Below the pieces are notes generated by a model that saw only the letters and a list, made by a program, of their open reading frames with translations, was not told the origin of the DNA and made no database searches. 64,000 bases of DNA, taken from Maribacter aquimaris. GTDB taxonomy: Bacteria; Bacteroidota; Bacteroidia; Flavobacteriales; Flavobacteriaceae. The stretch is from contig NZ_JABTCF010000002.1 of assembly GCF_014596745.1 (NCBI RefSeq), positions 372,001 to 436,000 of the forward strand. Direction: 5' to 3'. Made by a program: the position numbers and the translations under genes. Within the stretch, counting starts at the first letter, position 1. Each line of letters begins with the position of its first letter. Of this stretch, positions 52,601 through 61,039 are shown piece after piece.

Positions 52601-55600
52601 ATGCTAAATAAAAGCATAAAATTTCTAATAGAAAACAAACTTGTTGCAGTACTAATGCTCGTGCTATTTATAGGATGGGGAACGGTCAACGCACCCTTTA
52701 ATTGGGAAACAGGTTTTTTACCAAGTAACCCCGTAGCCGTTGATGCCATACCAGATATCGGCGAAAATCAGCAGATAGTATTTACCAAATGGGATGGTCG
52801 TTCCCCACAAGATATAGAAGACCAAATTACATATCCATTAACCACATCCCTTCTCGGAATTCCAGGCGTTAAAACAATTCGTAGTTCGTCTATGTTCGGG
52901 TTTTCGAGCATCTATATCATTTTTGAAGAGGATATAGAATTTTATTGGAGTCGAAGTCGTATTCTCGAAAAACTAAACTCATTGCCAAGTGGATTGCTTC
53001 CAGAAGGTGTGAATCCTGCTTTGGGCCCTGATGCAACAGGCTTGGGGCAAATATTTTGGTACACGTTGGAAGGACGTGATGAAAAAGGCAACGTTACTGG
53101 AGGATGGGATTTGCACGAATTGCGGAGCATTCAGGATTACTACGTAAAATATGCTTTGTCATCTGCAAGCGGTGTTTCAGAGGTTGCTTCGATCGGTGGT
53201 TATGTTCAGGAATATCAAATTGATGTAAATCCCGAGTTGATGCGGCAATACAATATTGGATTGAACCAAGTTGTAAAAGCGGTTAAGGAGAGCAATAAAG
53301 ATATTGGTGCACAGACCTTGGAAATAAATAAAGCTGAATATTTGGTACGTGGTTTGGGCTATGTTAAGTCTATTTCCGATATAGAAAATGCCGTAGTCAC
53401 ATCCGAAGATTATACAGCAATTAAAATCAAGGATATTGGCAAAGTGTCCATAGGCCCAGCAACTCGCAGGGGAATTTTGGACAAAGAAGGTGCAGAAGTT
53501 GTAGGAGCGGTTGTAGTTGCACGATATGGTGCGAACCCAATGGAGGTAATCAACAATGTAAAGGAAAAAATAAATGAATTAAGTACGGGATTGCCATCAA
53601 AAGTATTAAGTGATGGAAGAACGTCGCAAGTATCCATTGTGCCTTTTTACGACCGAACGGAACTCATTCAAGAAACTTTAGGAACACTTAACGAAGCATT
53701 GACCTTGGAAATACTAATTACCATTTTGGTCATCATCATTATGGTATTTAATCTTCGAGCTTCGGTACTCATATCAGGACTTTTACCCGTTGCCGTTTTA
53801 ATGGTTTTTATTGCGATGAAACTCTTTGGTGTGGATGCTAATATTGTGGCGTTGTCAGGTATCGCTATTGCGATTGGTACAATGGTAGATGTGGGTGTTA
53901 TACTCTCGGAAAATATTATCAGGCATCTTGATGAAGATGATGGAACATTACCCATAAACACGGTCGTTTATAACGCTACTGCGGAAGTTTCTGGAGCAAT
54001 TGTTACGGCAGTAATGACCACCATTATTAGTTTCATTCCTGTATTTACAATGATTGGTGCGGAAGGTAAATTGTTCAGACCATTGGCGTTTACAAAAACA
54101 TTTGCGTTAACGGCTTCCATAATTGTTGCCTTATTCTTAATCCCACCATTTGCAGCATTTTTGTTCAGAAAGAAAAGCATTAAAAAAACTTCTGGATATG
54201 TAATCAATGGCATTTTAATAGCACTTGGTATTATAGCTATCGTCTTTGGTTATTGGTTAGGGCTAATCCTTATTGCGTTTGGAGTTATTACGCTATTAAA
54301 ACTACAAGATAAAGTAACAGAAAAGCGTTCCAATCTCTTAAACATTGGTGTTTCAGCTTTCGCCATCGTAATCCTTTTAGCCGAATACTGGCGACCTTTA
54401 GGTGTAGATAGAAGCATACTTTGGAATCTTATTTTTGTTGGACTTATCTGCTTTGGACTATTAGGTTTCTTTACCTTATTCAGACAATACTATACACGTA
54501 TTTTAAGATGGGCTTTGGCCAATAAAATACTGTTTCTATCCATTCCAACCCTAATTGTCATTGCTGGTTTTTTTATTATGAAAAATACCGGAAAGGAATT
54601 TATGCCATCATTAAACGAGGGTTCATTCCTATTGATGCCAACGTCTATGCCACACGCAGGAGTGGAAGAAAACAAGCGGATTTTACAACAGTTGGATATG
54701 GCCGTGGCCAGTATTCCCGAAATCAAAACGGTTGTGGGGAAATCAGGTAGAACAGAATCTGCTTTAGACCCAGCACCATTGTCGATGTACGAAAATGTAA
54801 TTCAGTATAAATCTGAATACATATTGAATGAGAAAGGAATTCGACAACGCTATAAAGTTAACGATGATGGTTTTTTTATACGAAGTGATGGTAGTTTGAT
54901 TGAAAATCCAAATTTTCCACTTGGTTCTGAAAAAATTGAAAATGCCCGAAAAAATGGCAAAAAAGTTTTGATAACCGTTGATGAATCTTCCAACAATCTA
55001 ATTCCCGATGATGATGGCGGATTTTTCAGAAACTGGCGACCAGAAATAAATTCCCCAGACGATATATGGAAGGAAATAGTAAAAGTAACCAAACTACCAG
55101 GAGTTACTTCCGCACCTAAATTGCAACCCATTGAAACCCGATTGGTAATGCTTCAAACAGGAATGCGTGCACCAATGGGAATTAAAGTAAAAGGACAGGA
55201 TTTAAAAGAAATTGAAGCTTTTGGTATTCAATTGGAAAATATCTTGAAACAAGCGGAAGGTGTTAAAACCGAAGCTGTTTTTGCAGATAGAATAGTAGGA
55301 AAACCGTATTTATTAATTGATATAGATAGGGAAAAACTGGCACGATATGGCGTAACAATTGAAGAAGTACAAAATGTTCTCAAAGTAGCCGTAGGCGGAA
55401 TGTCGTTGACCCAAACCGTCGAAGGTCGTGAACGTTATGGGGTTCGTGTTCGTTATCCAAGAGAGTTGCGAGAAAATCCAAACGATTTAAAACAGATATA
55501 TGTGCCTGTGGAGAAAGGTAGCCCTGTACCATTGGGTGAATTGGCAACCATACGTTATGAACAAGGTCCACAAGTCATTAAAAGTGAAGATACTTTTTTA

Positions 55601-56350
55601 GTGGGTTATGTCTTATTCGATAAACTGGATGGTTTTGCAGAAGTTAATGTGGTTGAAAATGCCCAAGGGCTTATTCAGCAGAAAATCGATTCGGGGGAAT
55701 TGATTGTGCCTAAAGGTATCAACTATCAATTCACGGGAACGTATGAAAATCAATTGCGAGCCGAAGAAACTTTATCGGTAGTAGTGCCATTAGCATTAGC
55801 AATTATCTTCTTGATTTTATATTTCCAATTTAGGTCGATAGCCACATCATTAATGGTTTTTACAGGAATTGCCGTAGCATTCGCAGGTGGTTTTTTAATG
55901 ATTTGGCTGTATGGACAAGGTTGGTTCTTAAACTTCAATTTTTTTGGAGAAAATTTACGGGACTTGTTCCAAATGCACACCATTAATTTGAGCGTTGCCG
56001 TATGGGTCGGTTTTATCGCCTTGTTTGGTATTGCAACAGATGATGGCGTAGTAATGGCAACCTATCTGACCCAAACCTTTGATAGAAATACACCTGAAAC
56101 AAAACAGGAAATAAGAGCATCCGTAGTTGAAGCTGGAGAAAAACGTATTCGTCCTTGTTTGATGACCACGGCAACCACCATTTTGGCATTATTACCAGTT
56201 TTAACTTCCACAGGTCGAGGAAGCGATATTATGATTCCTATGGCAATACCGAGTTTTGGAGGTATGGTCATCGCCTTAATCACATTGTTCGTTGTTCCTG
56301 TTTTATATAGTTGGAAACAAGAGGTACAACTTAAAAACGTAGCGAAATGA
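52601..56350 (+). CDS. cusA: CusA-type copper/silver RND efflux pump
   Basis: The ATG at 52,601 gives 1,249 residues; an in-frame ATG 27 bp upstream is less likely. It is an HME-RND pump with the CusA-type TM4 motif GIAIAIGTMVD (420-430), unlike the CzcA-type motif of the island A pump, which points to Cu+/Ag+. The central region is longer than usual (about 200 residues of extra TM and periplasmic sequence), typical of Bacteroidota CusA. The stop overlaps the TolC-family gene start by 4 bp. No CusB adaptor gene is seen in the window. Confidence 0.88.
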   Translation: MLNKSIKFLIENKLVAVLMLVLFIGWGTVNAPFNWETGFLPSNPVAVDAIPDIGENQQIVFTKWDGRSPQDIEDQITYPLTTSLLGIPGVKTIRSSSMFGFSSIYIIFEEDIEFYWSRSRILEKLNSLPSGLLPEGVNPALGPDATGLGQIFWYTLEGRDEKGNVTGGWDLHELRSIQDYYVKYALSSASGVSEVASIGGYVQEYQIDVNPELMRQYNIGLNQVVKAVKESNKDIGAQTLEINKAEYLVRGLGYVKSISDIENAVVTSEDYTAIKIKDIGKVSIGPATRRGILDKEGAEVVGAVVVARYGANPMEVINNVKEKINELSTGLPSKVLSDGRTSQVSIVPFYDRTELIQETLGTLNEALTLEILITILVIIIMVFNLRASVLISGLLPVAVLMVFIAMKLFGVDANIVALSGIAIAIGTMVDVGVILSENIIRHLDEDDGTLPINTVVYNATAEVSGAIVTAVMTTIISFIPVFTMIGAEGKLFRPLAFTKTFALTASIIVALFLIPPFAAFLFRKKSIKKTSGYVINGILIALGIIAIVFGYWLGLILIAFGVITLLKLQDKVTEKRSNLLNIGVSAFAIVILLAEYWRPLGVDRSILWNLIFVGLICFGLLGFFTLFRQYYTRILRWALANKILFLSIPTLIVIAGFFIMKNTGKEFMPSLNEGSFLLMPTSMPHAGVEENKRILQQLDMAVASIPEIKTVVGKSGRTESALDPAPLSMYENVIQYKSEYILNEKGIRQRYKVNDDGFFIRSDGSLIENPNFPLGSEKIENARKNGKKVLITVDESSNNLIPDDDGGFFRNWRPEINSPDDIWKEIVKVTKLPGVTSAPKLQPIETRLVMLQTGMRAPMGIKVKGQDLKEIEAFGIQLENILKQAEGVKTEAVFADRIVGKPYLLIDIDREKLARYGVTIEEVQNVLKVAVGGMSLTQTVEGRERYGVRVRYPRELRENPNDLKQIYVPVEKGSPVPLGELATIRYEQGPQVIKSEDTFLVGYVLFDKLDGFAEVNVVENAQGLIQQKIDSGELIVPKGINYQFTGTYENQLRAEETLSVVVPLALAIIFLILYFQFRSIATSLMVFTGIAVAFAGGFLMIWLYGQGWFLNFNFFGENLRDLFQMHTINLSVAVWVGFIALFGIATDDGVVMATYLTQTFDRNTPETKQEIRASVVEAGEKRIRPCLMTTATTILALLPVLTSTGRGSDIMIPMAIPSFGGMVIALITLFVVPVLYSWKQEVQLKNVAK

Positions 56351-57564
56351 AAAGAATAATTTTAATAGTGATTGGACTTTTAACCTTTGGTTTTTCTAAT
56401 GCTCAACAATTGGAAACCCTTATTGATGAAGCATTGAAAAATAGTCCAGAAATCCAAAAATTTGAATTGCAATATAGCATTGCTTCTGAAAAAGTAAATG
56501 AAGTAAACACGATTCCAAATACTGAATTAGGCGTTGGCTATTTTGTGAGCGAACCGGAAACGAGAACAGGAGCTCAACGCTTTAAGGTGTCAGCTAAACA
56601 AATGATGCCTTGGTTTGGCTCTATCACGGCAAGGGAAAATTATGTAAGCTCATTAGCCGATGCAAAATATGAGGACATTGTTATTGCCAAAAGGAAATTA
56701 TTGACCTCTGTATCGCAATCCTATTACAATCTCTATGCAAATAAGGCAAAACAAAAAGTACTGGTTGAAAATATTGAATTGCTCGAAACCTACGAAACAT
56801 TGGCTTTGACTTCTCTTGAAGTTGGTAAAGCTTCAGCAGTAGATGTATTGCGATTACAAATGCGTCAAAACGAGTTGGAACAACTAAAAGAAGTGTTGGC
56901 TCAACAATATTTGGCGGAACAAACGCTACTCAATAAATTGTTGAACCGTGATAAAGATATTGTAGTGAATGTGGTTGAAGAACTAACTATTCCATCTGAA
57001 ACCGACTTAATCAATACAGAAAATTTATCCCTACATCCCGAATTGATTAAATATGACAAACTCTACCAATCGGTTGAGCAGTCCGAGCTATTAAATCAGA
57101 AGGAAAGCCTTCCCATGATTGGTTTTGGACTGGATTACGTGAATGTGGACAAAAGACCAAATATGGACTTTAGCGATAACGGAAAAGATATAGTAATGCC
57201 AATGGTATCATTATCAATTCCAATATTCAACAATAAGTACAAATCGCAAACCAAACAGAATGAGTTGCAACAGGAGGAAATAACTTTACAAAAACAGGAA
57301 CGATTGAACAAATTGGAAACGGTTTTAGATAAAGCCGTGAACGATAGAATTTCTGCAAGAATCAGCTACAAAACACAAACGAAGAATTTGAAACAGGCAA
57401 ATGATGCCGAAGAAATTTTAATCAAAAGCTATGAAACTGGAACAATAGATTTTAACGATGTATTGGACATTCAGGAATTGCAGTTGAAGTTTCAAATGAA
57501 CCAGATAGAATCCGTTAAGACCTACTATTTGCAATCAACGATAATAAACTATCTCATAAGTTAA
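56347..57564 (+). CDS. cusC: TolC/CusC-family outer-membrane channel protein
   Basis: The protein has 405 residues with a signal peptide (ILIVIGLLTFGFSNAQ). It has the paired TolC repeats of long alpha-hairpins (ALKNSPEIQKFELQYSIASE; ITLQKQERLNKLETVLDKAV) and ends with GTIDFNDVLDIQELQLKF. It is separate here, whereas the CzcA counterpart is fused. The gene is translationally coupled to cusA. Confidence 0.85.
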   Translation: MKRIILIVIGLLTFGFSNAQQLETLIDEALKNSPEIQKFELQYSIASEKVNEVNTIPNTELGVGYFVSEPETRTGAQRFKVSAKQMMPWFGSITARENYVSSLADAKYEDIVIAKRKLLTSVSQSYYNLYANKAKQKVLVENIELLETYETLALTSLEVGKASAVDVLRLQMRQNELEQLKEVLAQQYLAEQTLLNKLLNRDKDIVVNVVEELTIPSETDLINTENLSLHPELIKYDKLYQSVEQSELLNQKESLPMIGFGLDYVNVDKRPNMDFSDNGKDIVMPMVSLSIPIFNNKYKSQTKQNELQQEEITLQKQERLNKLETVLDKAVNDRISARISYKTQTKNLKQANDAEEILIKSYETGTIDFNDVLDIQELQLKFQMNQIESVKTYYLQSTIINYLIS

Positions 57565-57641
57565 CAATTACATCAAAAGAGGTAATCGGTTACACCGCAA
57601 TCCTTTTATTTAATAAAATTTTAATTATAAAAACATATAAA

Positions 57642-59969
57642 ATGAAGAATTTAAAATACCTAACACTACTTATTTTAATGGGATGCCAAACCATTTTTGG
57701 CCAAAGCATTTATGAGCAGTCCCAAGAAGGAAATAAAGAAAATCTACCAGTTCACGAATACACTTTGACAATCAAAGAAGAAATGGTAAACAAAGCAGGA
57801 AAAGAAGTAAAGGGAATGACCGTAAACGGTACAATCCCTGGTCCCACTTTGGAATTTACCGAAGGTGAATATGCAGTCATTTATGTGAAAAACGAAATGA
57901 GCGAGGAAACATCCGTTCATTGGCACGGACTTATTTTACCAAATTTTTATGATGGTGTTCCTTATTTGACAACCCCGCCCATTGCACCCGGAACTACTTT
58001 CAAATATGAATTTCCTATAAAACAAAACGGCACATATTGGTATCATTCACATACAATGTTACAGGAACAAAGCGGTGTATTTGGTTCTATTATCATAAAA
58101 CCAAAAGAAAAAACCTTGGATTACGATAAGGATTTAGTATTGATGCTTTCCGATTGGACAAATGAAAAACCAATGAATGTTCTACGAAACTTAAAGCGTG
58201 GCAATGAATGGTATCAAATGAAAAAAGGAACGTCCACACCTCTAAACCAAGTCATTGCAAGAGGTGCATTTGGTGCACAGCTTGATTTTTGGAGACAGCG
58301 AATGGAGGGTGCGGATATAGCGGATATTTACTACCCTGCCTTTTTGGTCAATGGCAAAGAGGTTATAGAGTATCCTGAATTTCAACCTGGAGAAAAAATC
58401 CGTTTACGAATCATCAATGGGTCGGCATCATCACAATTTTGGATGACATTTGGTGGCGACACCCCAACCTTGATTGCGGCAGATGGTAAGGACGATGTAC
58501 CTATAAAACGGAACAAGACATTTATTGCCATAGCGGAAACCTATGATTTTATTGTCACCGTTCCAGATGAAGGGAAAATTGAGTTTCGGGCAATGGCACA
58601 GGACGGTTCGGGTAGTGCCTTGGCATATATAGGAAACGGCAAAGTTTTACCTGCTGAAATATTGCCAAGACCTGATAAAATCGAAATGATGAAAAAAATG
58701 GCAAAAATGGATATGAAGATGGGTGCACACGCCCTAAAATTCCAGCCTAAAAAAGATGAACGGTTTGAAATGAAGGAAGAATATGGGATGCAAATGGATG
58801 GAATGAATATGGATACTACAGGCGAAAAGAAAATGAATAAGCCTAAAGATTCAATGAAGAATGAAAAAATAGACCATTCCAAAATGGACCACTCAAAGAT
58901 TAATATGGAAATGTCCAAGGATTCAAAAATGGAGAAAGATGATATGGAAGGAATGGATATGTTTTCAGAATATAATTACGACTATTTGAAGTCGCCCGAA
59001 AAAACAGCCTATGTCAAGGATGTTCCCGTTAAGAAAATCTTACTGAATCTTACTGGAAATATGAACCGTTATATCTGGAGTATGAATGGTGTACCACTTT
59101 CCGAAACCGACAAAATCAAAATTAATCATAAGGAAGTAACGAGAATAACCCTAAACAATCTCACAATGATGCACCACCCAATGCATTTGCACGGTCATTA
59201 TTTTAGGGTCATCAACAAAAACGGCGAGTATTCACCTTTAAAACATACCGTGAATGTACCGCCAATGCAAGAGGTTACAATCGAATTCTATGGTAACGAG
59301 TACGGCGATTGGTTCTTTCATTGCCACATACTCTATCATATGATGAGCGGAATGGCACGGGTAATTAGTTATGACACACCTCGTGATGAACGATTAAAAG
59401 AACATCCTATAAGTGGTCTCATTAACGAAGCCGATATGTATTATACGTGGGCGATGCTCGATGCAGCATCACATATGACCGAGTTTAATTTTACAACTTC
59501 CAATATTCGTAACCAATTTAATGTAATGGGGGAATACGGTTGGAATAAAAACCTTGAAGCAGAAGTAACCTACGAACGCTATCTGCACGATTATTTAAGG
59601 GTGTTTGGTGGTGTTAACATAGAAAATGAACTGGAAGATAGTTTAGATGAACTTTCAACCACAGCAGTTGTTGGAGTTAGATATTTAACCCCTTTTCTCT
59701 TTAATCTCGATGTGCGTATCGATAACAAATTAAGACCACAAATTGGTTTGAGCCGTGAAATACTCATTTTTCCGAGAACAGCAATTTTTGGCACTTATGA
59801 ATACCAAGCAGATTTTGGATGGGTAAATGACCTTCCAGTAAAAGACAATTTCGCAAAGGAAGTTGTTTGGAATGCAGGTATCGAATATTTTATATCACGA
59901 AACTTTTCATTTATGGCAAGCTACGATAACCGTTTTGGTGCAGGTGGTGGGTTCTCAGTAAGATTTTAA
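57642..59969 (+). CDS. copA: CopA-type multicopper oxidase fused to an outer-membrane beta-barrel
   Basis: The protein has 775 residues with a signal peptide ending MGCQTIFGQ. The copper ligands are complete: HWHG (93-96), WYHSH, HHPMHLHGH (511-519) and HCHILYHMMSGM (from His560, with Cys561 as the type 1 ligand). A Met/His/Lys-rich stretch (about 345-445) resembles the copper-binding insert of CopA/PcoA. After about residue 600 the chain becomes beta-rich, like CopB/PcoB barrels (RIDNKLRPQIGLSREI, ending GGGFSVRF). It should oxidise Cu+ in the periplasm. The symbol follows CopA of the cop system, not the ATPase of the same name. Confidence 0.85.
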   Translation: MKNLKYLTLLILMGCQTIFGQSIYEQSQEGNKENLPVHEYTLTIKEEMVNKAGKEVKGMTVNGTIPGPTLEFTEGEYAVIYVKNEMSEETSVHWHGLILPNFYDGVPYLTTPPIAPGTTFKYEFPIKQNGTYWYHSHTMLQEQSGVFGSIIIKPKEKTLDYDKDLVLMLSDWTNEKPMNVLRNLKRGNEWYQMKKGTSTPLNQVIARGAFGAQLDFWRQRMEGADIADIYYPAFLVNGKEVIEYPEFQPGEKIRLRIINGSASSQFWMTFGGDTPTLIAADGKDDVPIKRNKTFIAIAETYDFIVTVPDEGKIEFRAMAQDGSGSALAYIGNGKVLPAEILPRPDKIEMMKKMAKMDMKMGAHALKFQPKKDERFEMKEEYGMQMDGMNMDTTGEKKMNKPKDSMKNEKIDHSKMDHSKINMEMSKDSKMEKDDMEGMDMFSEYNYDYLKSPEKTAYVKDVPVKKILLNLTGNMNRYIWSMNGVPLSETDKIKINHKEVTRITLNNLTMMHHPMHLHGHYFRVINKNGEYSPLKHTVNVPPMQEVTIEFYGNEYGDWFFHCHILYHMMSGMARVISYDTPRDERLKEHPISGLINEADMYYTWAMLDAASHMTEFNFTTSNIRNQFNVMGEYGWNKNLEAEVTYERYLHDYLRVFGGVNIENELEDSLDELSTTAVVGVRYLTPFLFNLDVRIDNKLRPQIGLSREILIFPRTAIFGTYEYQADFGWVNDLPVKDNFAKEVVWNAGIEYFISRNFSFMASYDNRFGAGGGFSVRF

Positions 59970-60012
59970 ATAAAAAATGAATCAGATTATTAATTCCAAA
60001 AATTAAAAAATT

Positions 60013-60395
60013 ATGAACTATTATTTTAACAAAACAATCGAAGGCACTTTTGAAGATGTAATCGATAAAGTTACACAAGGGTTAAAACATGAAGGTTTTG
60101 GCATACTTACAGAAATTGACGTCAAAGAAATCTTAAAGAAAAAACTTGATGTAACCTTTAAAAAATATAGAATTCTTGGGGCTTGTAACCCGCCGTTTGC
60201 ACACAAAGCGTTGCAAGCAGAAGATAAAATCGGAACAATGTTGCCCTGCACATAGTACAGGAAATAGAAGAAGGTGTTATTGAGGTAGCTGCGGTTAACC
60301 CAATGGCATCAATGCAGGCTGTAGAAAACGAAAAATTGAACGCTATTGCCAATGAAATAACGTCAATGTTGGAAAATGTGATTGAAAAATTATAA
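60013..60395 (+). pseudogene. Frameshifted DUF302 protein gene
   Basis: The first part runs MNYYFNKTIEGTFEDVIDKV ..., KYRILGACNPPFAHKAL ..., GTMLPCT and stops at 60,253. The missing end (VQEIEEGVIEVAAVNPMASM, MLENVIEKL) follows in another frame to 60,395. The expected LPCNVIVQ is damaged by loss of a few bases near 60,250. DUF302 proteins are small periplasmic or cytoplasmic proteins common in copper operons, function unclear. Translation may still give the truncated 80-residue form. Confidence 0.78.
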
Positions 60396-60454
60396 GACAT
60401 TATTCACAAATATTAAACAACAAAAAAACAATTATAAACTTAAAACAAAACAAA

Positions 60455-60994
60455 ATGAAAAAAGTAAAATTAACAATACCCATTATTGTAATGGCTTTTG
60501 TGAGCCTAACTGCAATGTCTTGTAAAGACAGTAAAAAGGAAAAATTAACTGATACGATGCACTCTGAAATGAACCATGACACAGAGCAAAGTGCGAAAGC
60601 AAACTTTAACGATGAAAAGACAGCAGAAGTATATCAGCATTATATTCATATTAAAACTGCCTTGGTAAATTCAAATGCAACTGAAGCACAATCTGGTGCG
60701 AAGATGTTAATTGAAAATACAGATGATGATGCATTTAAAACTGCTGTTTCGATGATTGCGGATTCTGATGATATCGAAACCCAGCGAAAAGCATTTTCCG
60801 ATGTAACTGCTCAATTAGAACCATTACTTAAAAAAGCATTGTCATCAGGGGAAATCTATAAACAATTTTGCCCAATGGCATTTAACAATACTGGAGGATA
60901 CTGGCTTTCCAATGATAAGGAAATACGAAATCCATATTATGGCGATAAGATGTTAAAATGTGGTAAGGTTACAGAAACCATAGAGAAGCTGTAA
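60455..60994 (+). CDS. DUF3347 lipoprotein
   Basis: The protein has 179 residues with a lipoprotein signal peptide (VSLTAMSC, Cys about 23). The DUF3347 domain follows (YQHYIHIKTALVNSNATEAQ, ending IYKQFCPMAFNNTGGYWLSN, NPYYGDKMLKCG). The conserved CPMAF..GGYWLS segment may bind copper. In other Bacteroidota the same domain is appended to CusB-type adaptors. It lies between the broken DUF302 gene and the Cu+-ATPase gene. Confidence 0.82.
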   Translation: MKKVKLTIPIIVMAFVSLTAMSCKDSKKEKLTDTMHSEMNHDTEQSAKANFNDEKTAEVYQHYIHIKTALVNSNATEAQSGAKMLIENTDDDAFKTAVSMIADSDDIETQRKAFSDVTAQLEPLLKKALSSGEIYKQFCPMAFNNTGGYWLSNDKEIRNPYYGDKMLKCGKVTETIEKL

Positions 60995-61039
60995 TGTAGT
61001 TTTCAGAACTTTTGTTGACTCTTAACTAATATGAACTAA

